DNA from: Streptomyces sp. NBC_01335
GTDB lineage: Bacteria > Actinomycetota > Actinomycetes > Streptomycetales > Streptomycetaceae
Assembly: GCF_035953295.1 (NCBI RefSeq)
Contig: NZ_CP108370.1
Location: 3,315,001-3,379,000 of the forward strand
Length of the DNA: 64,000 nt
Direction of reading: 5' to 3'
In this document: piece after piece, positions 26,677 to 34,752 of the stretch
Layout of the letters: the number at the start of each line of letters is the position of its first letter
Position numbering within the stretch: the first letter of the stretch is position 1
Notes under the pieces: generated by a model
The model's database searches: none
Seen by the model: the letters and a program-made list of their open reading frames with translations, nothing else
Told to the model about the DNA's origin: nothing
Position numbers and translations under genes: made by a program

Positions 26677-26894
26677 TTGAGGGCAGTTCACAGAACCGGC
26701 ACGGTCGTGGCGCTCGCCGGGGCGCCGGCGCCGACCGCACTCTCCACCGCTCCGGCCGCACAGGCCCCGGCTCCACCGGCGCCCTGAAGACGACCGTCAC
26801 CGCCTCGGCGGACGGCTACTGGCGCTGGACCTTCGGCGGTACGCCCACCACCGGCACCGCCACGGCCACCGGCGACTACGTCGACGTGCGCTGA
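26677..26894 (+). pseudogene. Frameshifted relic of a secreted protein
   Basis: A TTG at 26677 with AAGGGGA (26664-26670) in front starts a signal-peptide-like 36-residue frame (VVALAGAPAPTALSTAPAAQA) that stops at 26787. The downstream 26785-26894 region, in a different frame, reads TTVTASADGYWRW and ends GDYVDVR, the standard C-terminal end of a family of Streptomyces secreted proteins. The middle is missing. The two pieces look like the ends of one gene after deletion and frameshift. Confidence 0.5.
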
Positions 26895-26916
26895 CCCGCA
26901 CCCGACCGGCCGGAGC

Positions 26917-26962
26917 ACGTACGGCCGGTACGCGGGGCGTCTCCCGCGTACCGGCCGTACGT
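26917..26962. terminator. 20-bp perfect hairpin between convergent genes
   Basis: ACGTACGGCCGGTACGCGGG (26917-26936) is exactly complementary to 26943-26962 around a six-base loop. It lies between the secreted-protein relic and the convergent TetR gene and should stop transcription from both sides. Confidence 0.75.
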
Positions 26963-26987
26963 CAACGGGCTCCGGCCCAGGCGGCGG

Positions 26988-27629
26988 TCAGCCCGCGCGC
27001 TGCGTCCCCAGCATCGACAGCGCCAGCTCCCACAGCTCGCGCGAGACCTCTTCGGGGCGGGCCCGCCGGGACCGCCGGGTGTGGTGGGCCATGAGCTCGT
27101 GGACCGTACCCACCATGACGAGCACGTCCGCCTTGTGGTCGCCCTCTTCCGCCTCGCCCCGCGCCACCGCGCGCTGGGTCTCACCGGTCAGCCAGTGCGC
27201 CCACACGTCACGCCACCGCTTGCAGTGCGCGTCCACCACATGGCTCACGCCGAGCACCTCGACGAAGGTGACCCGGGCCTCGCGGGGGTCCTCGGTCACC
27301 GCCTTCACGTAGGCGTCGAACAGGACCCTCGTGCGCTCGGCCATCGAGCACTCGTCCATGCCCTCGGCCATCATGGCGTTCTCGGCGGCTCGCAGGCCCT
27401 TGGTCGTCACCCAGTCGTGCAGGGCGATCAACAGGCCTTCCAGCGAACCGTATTCCTCGTACAGCATCGACACCGGAACACCGGCTTTTTCGCAGACTTC
27501 CTCGTCGGTGGTCTGCGCATAACCGTACGTGCCGAACATCGCGCGGGCCGCGTCCAGCAGTTGGGCGCGCTCCCGTGTACGAATCCTGTCCACGGACTCG
27601 GTACCCAGAGTCCCCCAGCTGTCCGTCAC
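26988..27629 (-). CDS. TetR-family regulator
   Basis: 213 residues from GTG 27629 behind a strong AAGGAGG site four bases before it. The N-terminal HTH reads LLDAARAMFGTYGYAQTTDEEVCEKAGVPVSMLYEEYGSLEGLL, typical of TetR (with a Y-x-E-Y rather than Y-x-x-F-x-x-K recognition helix end). The C-terminal ligand domain is all helical. No neighbouring target gene is obvious; the next gene upstream is 331 bases away on the same strand. The short inverted repeat AACGC-GGAA-GCGTT (27761-27774) upstream is a weak operator candidate. Confidence 0.85.
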   Translation of the reverse strand: MTDSWGTLGTESVDRIRTRERAQLLDAARAMFGTYGYAQTTDEEVCEKAGVPVSMLYEEYGSLEGLLIALHDWVTTKGLRAAENAMMAEGMDECSMAERTRVLFDAYVKAVTEDPREARVTFVEVLGVSHVVDAHCKRWRDVWAHWLTGETQRAVARGEAEEGDHKADVLVMVGTVHELMAHHTRRSRRARPEEVSRELWELALSMLGTQRAG

Positions 27630-27960
27630 CGGTCCTCCTTAGGCAGAAACGCGGGAGAGGGTCAGGTCGTCGCCTCTGCTATCGAACCGCCCGAGTCATT
27701 GTCCTCGCACAACACGCCCGATGGGCGAAACGCCACACTCTGCCACCCATGCAGCTTTCGAACGCGGAAGCGTTGACGTACGAAACGCCGTACGAAAAAA
27801 CGCGCCCCATCTGCCTTCTATCGACGGGGAATTCGAAGACCTGCACGGAAATTGCGGCCAACCCACTCGGACGGGTGACATGCTCCCACCGGCGCCCACG
27901 GCGCGGCCCGGCGAGTCGCCGCGCGCCGCCCCGCGGTATCTCACGCCATTGCGCACCGGT

Positions 27961-29400
27961 TCACCGCTCCAGTGCGGCATAGGCGGCCGCCTCTTCGGCC
28001 GGGTCGTGTTCCGCGCCGGGCGGGACGGCGGCACCCACGTGGACATCGCGCCAGCCGCCCTTGCCGTCTCCGGTCAGCCCGTCCTCGCCCCGGGCCCGCG
28101 CCGCGGCCTCCCGGTGGGCCGCCCACGCCGCCCAGGCCTCCGCCGACCGGCACTGGCCGCACAACACCTCGCCGGGCATCGCCCGGAACACATGCTCGTC
28201 ACCCGACCCCTCGCAGGTCACGAGCGGCAACGGCGCCGTGAACGCGGGCTCCTCCTCCACACCCTGGGGATGCGCACCCCGGGTACGCACACCCTGGGGA
28301 CGCGACGCGTCCACGGCCACCGCATCCGGCCCGCCGACGAGATGATCCGGCGGCGCGGGCATCCTGCTCTCCAGCCGCTTCCGTACGAACCCCGGTGGCC
28401 AGTAGACCCCGCTCTCCGGCAGCAACGACACCAGTGCTTGCTTCAGTTCGGCCGCCGACACACCCCGCCGCATCCACTCCGCCGCCAGATCGACCAGTTG
28501 CCGCGCCTCCTGCGCGCCCAGACGCAACTGGCTCGAAGCCCGCCCCAACGACAGCAGCACCCGCTCCGCCTCCACCTCCTCGGCACCCCACTCCGCCACC
28601 GGCTTCGGCGCGGGCTCCGGTGCGGGTGCGGGTACGCGTACGGGTGTGGGTACGCGTACGGGTTCCTCGACCGGTACCCGTACGGACTCAGGGGCCGCCG
28701 GCACGGATGCACGCGGCCCAGGTGCGGGCACAGGCGCAGGCAACGGCACAGGCACCGACACCGACGCCACGGGTGCGGGCCCCGCCACCGGCTCACCCCG
28801 CTCCCTCTCCCCCTCCGGGGACTCCAGGCCGTTCAGCCACTCCGGAGGCTCGGTCCAGAAGCCTTCGCCGTCCTCCGCCGCGAATTGCGAGACCTTCTCG
28901 AACTCGCTTCCGCACGCCTTTCGTTCAGCTTTCGAACTGCGAACGCGCCCGGAGGGTAGGGGGTATGAGTTCTCCAGAGTTTGTACGTGTGGTGGATGGC
29001 CACCGATCGACCGAAGTCTCGGATCTCCGGGCGCCGGAAAGTGGTCACTCGGCGCGACCTGCGGAAATGCGAGGTCCGCAGGGGGCGCGGACACCTCGTC
29101 CAACTCGTCGTCATCGGCGCCCCGATACTCCCGGCAGCGGTTCCAGTACTCCTCCGCCTGCCGGCGCGTGGTCGGCGCATTGGAGAGGATCTGCGCCGTG
29201 GCCCACCGGCCACCGGAACGCGGGTACGACCACTCGTGGAGATAGCCCTCGCGCTTCAGGAACTTCTTGGCCTTCTGGTACGGACCGGGTCTGATTCCCG
29301 CGTCCCGCGCGAAATCCCACAACGGGCCCAACGCCCGGGGCCGTTGCGCGGAGGGGAGGCTCTCCAAGTACAGAATGATGATCTTCGCGTCACTGTTCAT
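27961..29400 (-). CDS. HTH-domain protein with long Pro/Val linker
   Basis: 479 residues from ATG 29400; a further start at 29472 is possible. The N-terminal 60 residues form a winged-helix (AKIIILYLESLPSAQRPRALGPLWDFARDAGIRPGPYQKAKKFLKREGYL in part), then HEWSYPRSGGRWATA, a type common in Streptomyces chromosomal and plasmid replication-linked proteins. A long disordered stretch of PVP/APA repeats (about residues 200-260) follows, and a C-terminal helical domain after it. A C-x-G-x-x-H plus CGQC pair near the end might bind metal. It could be a DNA-binding regulator or DnaD-like protein. The C-rich tail is unexplained. Confidence 0.65.
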   Translation of the reverse strand: MNSDAKIIILYLESLPSAQRPRALGPLWDFARDAGIRPGPYQKAKKFLKREGYLHEWSYPRSGGRWATAQILSNAPTTRRQAEEYWNRCREYRGADDDELDEVSAPPADLAFPQVAPSDHFPAPGDPRLRSIGGHPPHVQTLENSYPLPSGRVRSSKAERKACGSEFEKVSQFAAEDGEGFWTEPPEWLNGLESPEGERERGEPVAGPAPVASVSVPVPLPAPVPAPGPRASVPAAPESVRVPVEEPVRVPTPVRVPAPAPEPAPKPVAEWGAEEVEAERVLLSLGRASSQLRLGAQEARQLVDLAAEWMRRGVSAAELKQALVSLLPESGVYWPPGFVRKRLESRMPAPPDHLVGGPDAVAVDASRPQGVRTRGAHPQGVEEEPAFTAPLPLVTCEGSGDEHVFRAMPGEVLCGQCRSAEAWAAWAAHREAAARARGEDGLTGDGKGGWRDVHVGAAVPPGAEHDPAEEAAAYAALER

Positions 29401-29414
29401 CCGACGCGAGCCGA

Positions 29415-29654
29415 TCAATCCGCCCGAACGCCGCCCGGTGCCCAACACCGGCGAGATAGCATGCCAAAGCATCCCGAGTCTCTATCCACTCGTGGTGAAG
29501 GCCCTCGGACGGTGTTCCAGCACCCCCGGGGGCCGCTCCATGCGCTCCCAAGCGCACAGAACATGATGACGCGCTCACCGTAAATCACGCCGTGGGCACG
29601 GTTGTCCCAGTTTCGGAAAAAACAACCCTTGCGCGTGATCACGAACTTCGCCAC
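29415..29654 (-). other. Low-GC small ORF, possible gene or relic
   Basis: A GTG-start frame of 79 codons begins AKFVITRKGCFFRNWDNRAHGVIYGERVIM and has codons such as TGT, TTT and CGA, unlike its neighbours. It lies just 5' of the HTH gene and on the same strand. Its C-terminal part overlaps the possible upstream extension of that gene in a different frame. I recognise no family and there is no clean ribosome-binding site. It is either a small foreign gene or a leftover. The 343-base gap 29401-29743 holds nothing else. Confidence 0.3.
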
Positions 29655-29743
29655 CCCCCGCGTAGCGGCACGCCACCCTCCGAACGGACCATGCCGAACG
29701 GGCCATGCGCGGAACAGGTAACGCGCGGCGCAGCGCTGCGGAT

Positions 29744-29995
29744 TCAGACGCCGAGCCGACCGCCCGGCGCAGGGGCGGATTCGGGGTCGGGGTCGGATTC
29801 GGTACGCATCCTCAACGCCATGTACAGGGCCACGAACCAGAACACACCGGTGCAGGCACCCAGCGCGTTGACCAGGATGACCAGCCGGAGGCGCTGCACC
29901 CGCCGGTTGTAGGCGATGAACGACGGCACGGCGAGGAAGAGCAGTGCCAGCACCGACATGCCGACCAGCTCGTAGAAACCTATGTCTGAGAACAC
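29744..29995 (-). CDS. Small superinfection-immunity-like membrane protein
   Basis: 83 residues from ATG 29995. There are two membrane helices: VGMSVLALLFLAVPSFIAYN and LVILVNALGACTGVFWFVALYMAL. The pattern of a Pro-x-x-Ile-Ala in the first and G-x-x-W/F-x-x-A-L in the second matches the Imm_superinfect membrane family (often around 60-80 residues). A charged, disordered C-terminal tail is rich in Asp, Pro and Ala. The immunity name is inherited from the phage-related family and does not prove such a role here. Confidence 0.6.
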   Translation of the reverse strand: MFSDIGFYELVGMSVLALLFLAVPSFIAYNRRVQRLRLVILVNALGACTGVFWFVALYMALRMRTESDPDPESAPAPGGRLGV

Positions 29996-30044
29996 CGGGT
30001 CACCCTATGCGCTGCGGCCGCCCCACCGGGCGGCGAACCGGCCG

Positions 30045-30989
30045 TCAGCCGACAGGCAGCTCCCGTGCCGCGTAGTAGGCACGCAGCGCGGCCTCGCCGC
30101 CGGAGCCCATGGCGGTCATGACCCGTTGGAAGCGGGCGGACCGCAGGTCACCTGCCACGGTGATGCGGGGGTGCTGGGCGCCCGGAGGGCAGTATCCGTC
30201 GGCTTCCCGGACGAGGTCCCCGGCCGGGGCGACGGGTGCGCTCCCGACGCTGAGGTACACGGCGTCCGCCGTGACCGTGCGCCGCGCGCCGTGCCGGATC
30301 ACCAGGTCCGCCGTCACCGCCCCGGCTCCGGAGACGCCCAGGGTGAGGTGCGAGACGGGCAGGAGGGTGACCCGGGGATCGTCGCGGATCTCCTCGATCT
30401 TGTACGCGTCCGCCTCGGGATATGCCACGAGGAGACGGGTGCCGGTGTCCGGGTGGGCGCGGAGAAAGGTACCGATCGGCCGGTCACCGCCGAGGACGAG
30501 GAGCGCACGGCCCTCGGTGTCGTCCCCGTCGGCCTCCCAGAGCGGGGGCAGGGTGAGGCCGCCGGAAGCCGTGATCCACGGGACGTCGCCCGGCTGGAGC
30601 GGGCCCACGCCGGTGGCCACCACCGCGTACGGAGCGGTCAGGCGTCTCCCGCTGTCCAAGGTGGCGGTGACACGGTCGTCGCCCGCCCCGAGTGCGACGA
30701 CGCGGCGACCGAGCTCCAGGCGGCACGACTCCGTGCTCTCCAGCTCCGCGGTGATGGCATCGGCAAGCGCGGGACCGCTGGTGTGCCCGCCGAGGACGTT
30801 GTTCAGCGCCCCGATGCGGTGGAGATTGCGGCACAGCGAGTCCGGCTCGATCAGGATCGAGCGCATGCCGACACTCGCCGCCATGCGGGCGGCGGCACAG
30901 CCGGCCGGTCCGCCCCCGACGACGATCAGGTCGGTGTCGTGGGCCGCGGGCGGGCGGGTACGGATCGGGGTGTCTGCCATGGAGGCCAT
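30045..30989 (-). CDS. TrxR-like FAD/NAD(P) oxidoreductase without CxxC
   Basis: 314 residues from ATG 30989; ATG 30980 is an alternative. A Rossmann FAD motif (LIVVGGGPAGCAAARMAA) opens the protein and GTFL-x-AHPDTGTRLLVAYPEAD marks the second nucleotide-binding region. It has the thioredoxin-reductase layout, closing with AGDLRSARFQRVMTAMGSGGEAAL. The redox-active CxxC of true thioredoxin reductases is absent, so it is more like ferredoxin-NADP reductase-type or flavoprotein pyridine-nucleotide oxidoreductases. No redox partner is adjacent. Confidence 0.75.
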   Translation of the reverse strand: MASMADTPIRTRPPAAHDTDLIVVGGGPAGCAAARMAASVGMRSILIEPDSLCRNLHRIGALNNVLGGHTSGPALADAITAELESTESCRLELGRRVVALGAGDDRVTATLDSGRRLTAPYAVVATGVGPLQPGDVPWITASGGLTLPPLWEADGDDTEGRALLVLGGDRPIGTFLRAHPDTGTRLLVAYPEADAYKIEEIRDDPRVTLLPVSHLTLGVSGAGAVTADLVIRHGARRTVTADAVYLSVGSAPVAPAGDLVREADGYCPPGAQHPRITVAGDLRSARFQRVMTAMGSGGEAALRAYYAARELPVG

Positions 30990-31048
30990 TTCAGCACCGG
31001 TACCGCGCCCAAGGGCTGTCCCGCTGAACCCTGGCTGCGTAGGCGTTG

Positions 31049-31067
31049 GGCCGGCACGATGCCGGCC
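31049..31067. other. 8-bp GC hairpin in the gene-free stretch 30990-31403
   Basis: GGCCGGCA (31049-31056) and TGCCGGCC (31060-31067) with a three-base loop. The 414-base gap around it has no gene I can support. It begins with AAGGGCTGTCCCG (31011-31023), similar to ends of some insertion sequences, but no transposase reading frame is present. Confidence 0.3.
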
Positions 31068-31403
31068 ACGACTGCAGTCCGAAGCGCTGATGCCGCGTAA
31101 GCGGCCTGGCAACCTGCGCGTCCAGCACCATGGTCCTCGCGTCTGGGAGATGCGCCGCCGACTCGGATCCACGGGCTCTCCGCCCGTACCAGCCTGCAAT
31201 ACACCGAGCAGAGCGCCTCTCGGACGACTACGCAGGCGTATCTGAACGGAGACGAGTCAGGATGGTTCATCGCCTGCGCGGTGCTGCTTCAGGTCGCGAC
31301 TGTCTGGCAGCGCGTGCGTGAGGTCCGAAGGCGCCGTAGCAGGCGGGCCCAAGCGGGCTGACTCTCGCGCTCGTTACCGGCTCTGCTCCGGTGCCGGCGC
31401 TGT

Positions 31404-32231
31404 TCAGTCGGCCGCGGTGAGGTTCTTCTCGAACGCGGCCAGGTAGCTGGGCAGATGATGGTCCTTGACGGCGTCCGTCTCGGGAGCGAGCAGGTCGGCC
31501 CCCACGCCCCGTACCCGGTCCTGCAGCTTCGCGATCAGCGGCATCGACTCGTGGAGCCTGCCGGAGGCGTCGAAGTAGCGCAGCGCGTCGACGTGCGTGT
31601 ACACGGGCTCCGGCGGCAACTGCGGGACGATGTCGTTGTTGTTGACGAAGCGATAACAGCGGTCGGCGAAGACTTTGTTGTGCGCGGCGGCCATCAGACG
31701 CTCGCAGGTGCGGGGCTGGCCGAACGTGTACACGCCGTGCGCGAGCAGCTGCGGCTGCTCGAAGTACAGGCGGGTGGCGGCCAGCATGGTCAGGGCCGCG
31801 CCGAGGCTGTGTCCGGTGAACCAGATGCTCTGCCCGTGGTCGCGGAACTCCTGGATGGTGTCGCGGACCTGCGGATAGACCGACTCCAGGGCCTGGTGGA
31901 AGCCGTAGTGGACGAAGCCCCTCTTCCCGGGGCCGGGCACCGGCGGGGTGTCGACGTCGGTGAGCCAGTCCCGGATCTTCGTGACCTCGGTGCCACGGAA
32001 GCCGGTGACGATCATGCGGTCGCTGGCCATGACGTACGCCTGGGTGTCCTCGATCGGGAACGGCATGGCGTGCGAGGACTCGAAGTACCGCACCCGGCCG
32101 AACCCCCACGCGCCTGCCTGAGCCTCGATACCGGCCCGGTCCAGCGAGGCCAGCCCCGCCGCCCGGCCCATCCAGTAGGCGTGCGCCAGCGAGTAGCCGT
32201 TCGCGGCATGGTCCAGAACGGGAATGGCCAT
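31404..32231 (-). CDS. Class-3 lipase
   Basis: 275 residues from ATG 32231, with GGAGGG as site. The lipase (class 3) domain has IVTGFRGTEVTKIRDWLTD, GHSLGAALTMLAATRLYFEQ with the nucleophilic Ser in GHSLG, and the conserved FGQPRTC and VNNNDIVPQLP with the catalytic Asp region. The catalytic His is likely in the DGF/H block near the C-terminus (DHHLPSYL). It has no signal peptide. It would hydrolyse acylglycerols or polar lipids. A run of imperfect 19-bp repeats lies upstream (32262-32299). Confidence 0.8.
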   Translation of the reverse strand: MAIPVLDHAANGYSLAHAYWMGRAAGLASLDRAGIEAQAGAWGFGRVRYFESSHAMPFPIEDTQAYVMASDRMIVTGFRGTEVTKIRDWLTDVDTPPVPGPGKRGFVHYGFHQALESVYPQVRDTIQEFRDHGQSIWFTGHSLGAALTMLAATRLYFEQPQLLAHGVYTFGQPRTCERLMAAAHNKVFADRCYRFVNNNDIVPQLPPEPVYTHVDALRYFDASGRLHESMPLIAKLQDRVRGVGADLLAPETDAVKDHHLPSYLAAFEKNLTAAD

Positions 32232-32261
32232 CAGTGCCCTCCGGGAAATCCGTCCAAAGCT

Positions 32262-32299
32262 GTCTGAAGCTGCCTGAAGCGTCCGAAGCTGCCCGAAGC
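32262..32299. repeat. 19-bp tandem repeat upstream of the lipase
   Basis: Two 19-bp copies, GTCTGAAGCTGCCTGAAGC (32262-32280) and GTCCGAAGCTGCCCGAAGC (32281-32299), differ at two positions. Each is itself a doublet of a shorter unit, and another half-copy is at 32251. They lie 31 bases before the lipase start and could be a regulator-binding array. Confidence 0.45.
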
Positions 32300-32399
32300 C
32301 GTCTCCAAGTGACAGCAACCTAGCCCCGCGCCCGGACGCGGTGCCCTGGTCCGCCTCACGATCACCCGGACGGACGTAACGCTGCTCTCCGCACCCCGA

Positions 32400-32655
32400 C
32401 CCGGCAGGAGCCACACGGTGCCCGCGAGGAGGAGATCCTCGTAGACGTGGTGGTGGCGGGTGGTGGTGCGGCGGTGCAACAGCTCGGCCGCACGGACGTG
32501 TTCGCCGGCGTCGACGAGGGCGCGGGCCAGGGTGTCCTGGATGATCTCTCGCTCCACCCGTACGCCGCCGATCCGTTCCGCCCTCTCGCCGAGGCCGTCG
32601 AGCAGGTCCGCCGCCACCCGTGGGCGGCCCGCGGTGATCTCGGCGAGCGGACCAC
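32400..32655 (-). pseudogene. C-terminal relic of a TPR-type protein
   Basis: In one minus-strand frame the sequence gives ITAGRPRVAADLLDGLG and DTLARALVDAGEHVRAAELL, then RRTTTRHHHVYEDLLL. This resembles the C-terminal end of a common Streptomyces tetratricopeptide protein. No matching N-terminal part lies upstream, where another gene ends at 32690. The frame then runs into non-homologous sequence towards the lipase. A fragment without a start. Confidence 0.45.
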
Positions 32656-32689
32656 CGGATCACGCCGGATCGCGCCGGACGGAGCCGAG

Positions 32690-32899
32690 TCAGGAGACCT
32701 GTTCCAGATCCTCGGGCGCCTTCGGCACCGCAGGCCCGGGAGGCTGCCGCTTCGCGGTCCGGCGTCGCCGGAGCGTCGCCCGCGCCCACAGCGTCAGCCC
32801 CACGACGGAACAGATCACCGTCAGCCCGACGGCAGTCGGTACCAACGCCGTCACGACGAAGGCGAACAGAAGCTCCAGCCATGTCGGTTCCTCGCCCAT
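32690..32899 (-). CDS. Small single-pass membrane protein
   Basis: 69 residues from ATG 32899 behind GGAGGAAG. After EEPTWLELLF a hydrophobic stretch AFVVTALVPTAVGLTVICSVVGLTLW crosses the membrane (one or two close helices). A basic cytoplasmic tail RRRRTAKR and a Pro-rich end follow. No family is recognised. It lies between the TPR relic and the aldo/keto reductase gene, both on the minus strand, and ends 48 bases downstream of the reductase stop. Confidence 0.65.
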   Translation of the reverse strand: MGEEPTWLELLFAFVVTALVPTAVGLTVICSVVGLTLWARATLRRRRTAKRQPPGPAVPKAPEDLEQVS

Positions 32900-32947
32900 C
32901 GTGCTTCCTCCGTGTGCCATGAACGGCACGACGCCGGTACGGCGGAC

Positions 32948-33964
32948 TCAGTTCCCGCTACGCACGTCTCCCGCAGGGCCCCACTCCCCCGGCAGCGGCT
33001 CCGCGCGCGCCGCGTCCAGGAACGCGCGCTGTTCCGGGGCGAGTTCGACGTCCACCGCCTCCAGGGCCTCGTCCAGTTGCCCGAGGGTGGAGACGCCGAT
33101 CACCGGCAGCGCGGCCGGGTCGCCGCCCAGGAGCCAGGCGTACACGACCTGGTTGACGGTGGCGCCGGTCTCCGCCGCGACCTCGCGCAGCGCGGCCAGC
33201 TGCCGGTGCGAGGCGGGGTGGTCGTACGGGGCGGGGAGCGGCTTGGTCGGATTGGAGTAGGCGCCTTCGAGGAGGGCCGTGTAGGCGAGCAGGGTCAGGT
33301 CCGGCCTCCGGCGCACCTCGGCGAGGACCGCGTCGTCCGCGTACCGCTGGACCCCGAAGTCCGTACCGGGCAGGGGGCGGAGGTACGTATGGCGTTGCTG
33401 GAGCGCGACGGCGTCGGGCAGGCCGAGCGCGGCGGCGGCTTCCTCGGTGGCGCGCAGGCGTGCGGCGGTCAGGTTGCTGACGCCCGCCATGCCGACGGCG
33501 CCGCTCCCGATCAGCTCGCCGAAGACGCGCACGGTCTCCTCCAGCGGCGTGTCCGGGTCGTCCACGTGCCGGTAGAGCAGGTCCACGCGGGCGGTGCCGA
33601 GACGTTCGAGGCTGCCCTTGAGGGCGTCCCGTACGGCGGGGGCCGAGAGGCCCTCCAGGATGTCCGCCGCCCGGTCCGTACCGACGGGACCCACCGGGCG
33701 GCCGCCGAGCTTGCTCGCGAGGACCACCTCGTCCCGGTTGCCGCGCCGGGCGAACCAGCGCCCGAGCAGGGTCTCGCTCTCGTCGCCCGTACAGCCGTCG
33801 ATCCAGAAGCAGTAGTTGTCCGCCGTGTCGATGAAGTTGCCGCCGCGCTCGACGAACCGGTCGAGCAGCGCGAAGGACGTCCGCTCGTCGATCCGTGCGC
33901 CGAAGGGCATCGCCCCCAGGCAGAGCACGCTGACGTTCCGGTCGCCGATGGAGTGATAGCGCAT
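32948..33964 (-). CDS. Aldo/keto reductase
   Basis: 338 residues from ATG 33964. AKR motifs are FIDTADNY (catalytic Asp and Tyr), ASKLGG (Lys) and LLYRHVDDPDTPLEETV (His of the tetrad), plus GVSNLTA and VIGVSTLGQLDEAL at the NADP-binding end. The full Asp-Tyr-Lys-His tetrad can be traced. It is an NADPH-dependent (beta/alpha)8 barrel reductase for aldehydes or ketones. It is transcribed divergently from a MerR regulator that probably controls it, across a 217-base region with direct repeats. Substrate unknown. Confidence 0.88.
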   Translation of the reverse strand: MRYHSIGDRNVSVLCLGAMPFGARIDERTSFALLDRFVERGGNFIDTADNYCFWIDGCTGDESETLLGRWFARRGNRDEVVLASKLGGRPVGPVGTDRAADILEGLSAPAVRDALKGSLERLGTARVDLLYRHVDDPDTPLEETVRVFGELIGSGAVGMAGVSNLTAARLRATEEAAAALGLPDAVALQQRHTYLRPLPGTDFGVQRYADDAVLAEVRRRPDLTLLAYTALLEGAYSNPTKPLPAPYDHPASHRQLAALREVAAETGATVNQVVYAWLLGGDPAALPVIGVSTLGQLDEALEAVDVELAPEQRAFLDAARAEPLPGEWGPAGDVRSGN

Positions 33965-34083
33965 GTGTCTCCTCGTGTGCGGGCGGGCGTCGACCCCTGT
34001 CGGTGTGGGCCCGGAACCACGTTCACATCCGGAGCGCGCTCCGGATCAAGCCCGGCGGGGCCGGAGCCCGTCCGCACCGGCGA

Positions 34084-34177
34084 CCCGGGGCCCGTCCACA
34101 CCGGTGGACCGCCGCCCGTCCCCGTACCGGCGCCCCGGGGCCCGTCCACGCCGGCGGACCGTCACCCGTACCGGCGG
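34084..34177. repeat. Direct repeat in the AKR/MerR divergent region
   Basis: About 48-bp copy 1 (34084-34131) and a 44-bp copy 2 (34134-34177), both beginning CCCGGGGCCCGTCCAC. Within copy 1, GTCCAC-ACCG-GTGGAC (34094-34109) is an inverted repeat. Copy 2 keeps GTCC and GGAC. The spacing places both near the MerR start, so they may bind the regulator. Confidence 0.45.
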
Positions 34178-34181
34178 CAGA

Positions 34182-34604
34182 ATGGCCCGCATGGAACCAG
34201 AACCGGTGACCGCCTCATTACTGACGCCCGCCGAGACCGCCGCGGAGTCCGGGTTCAGCCTGGACACCCTGCGCTACTACGACCGGATCGGCCTGCTCGG
34301 GCCGGTGGCGCGCTCGGCGAGCGGGCACCGGCGCTACTCCCCCGGCGATCTGGAGTGGCTCGCGGTGCTGCGCTGCCTGAGGGAGACGGGCATGCCGATC
34401 GCGGACATGCGGAGCTACACCGAGCTGGCCAAGGCGGGTGACGGGACCGTGCCGGAGCGGCTGGCGGCTCTGGAGGCGCACGACCTCCAGGTCGAACACC
34501 GGCTGACCGAACTTCTTCATCAACGTGCGCATTTGAAGGAGAAGATCGCCTACTACCGATCGCTCGAAACGGTCGAAATGGGCATCAACGACGCGGATGA
34601 CTGA
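34182..34604 (+). CDS. MerR-family regulator
   Basis: 140 residues from ATG 34182; an ATG at 34191 is an alternative. The winged-helix reads LLTPAETAAESGFSLDTLRYYDRIGLLGPVARSASGHRRYS, followed by the FSPGDLEWLAVLRCLRETGMPIADMRSY effector-proximal helix and a coiled-coil dimerisation region with LLHQRAHLKEKIAYYRSLE. It lacks a metal-binding cysteine cluster, so it is of the drug or aldehyde type. Divergent placement beside an aldo/keto reductase is the standard arrangement for a regulator and its target. Confidence 0.85.
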   Translation: MARMEPEPVTASLLTPAETAAESGFSLDTLRYYDRIGLLGPVARSASGHRRYSPGDLEWLAVLRCLRETGMPIADMRSYTELAKAGDGTVPERLAALEAHDLQVEHRLTELLHQRAHLKEKIAYYRSLETVEMGINDADD

Positions 34605-34722
34605 TGCGGGTGGCTCGGCGCGGAAAACCCTGCGGCGCGGACGCGAAACGTCAAGTTGTCGTTACACGCCGTGTGTTGTGAGTAAAGAAACCCGCCGAGC
34701 GCCGCTATTCACCCGGTGGAGA

Positions 34723-34752
34723 TTGCTCCGATCACAGAGTGGTCACTAAAGT
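34723..34752 (+). promoter_or_regulatory. Promoter of the NlpC/P60 gene
   Basis: TTGCTC (34723-34728) and TAAAGT (34747-34752) with an 18-base spacer. Transcription would start near 34759, leaving a leader of about 130 bases with hairpins, including GGGAGC (34827-34832) paired with GCTCCC (34843-34848). Such long leaders before NlpC/P60 genes in actinomycetes sometimes hold a c-di-AMP (ydaO) riboswitch, but I cannot match its conserved core here. Confidence 0.45.

Noticed and set aside
31005..31030. Insertion-sequence-like end GGGCTGTCCCG
   Set aside because: No transposase frame, matching opposite end or target duplication is visible.
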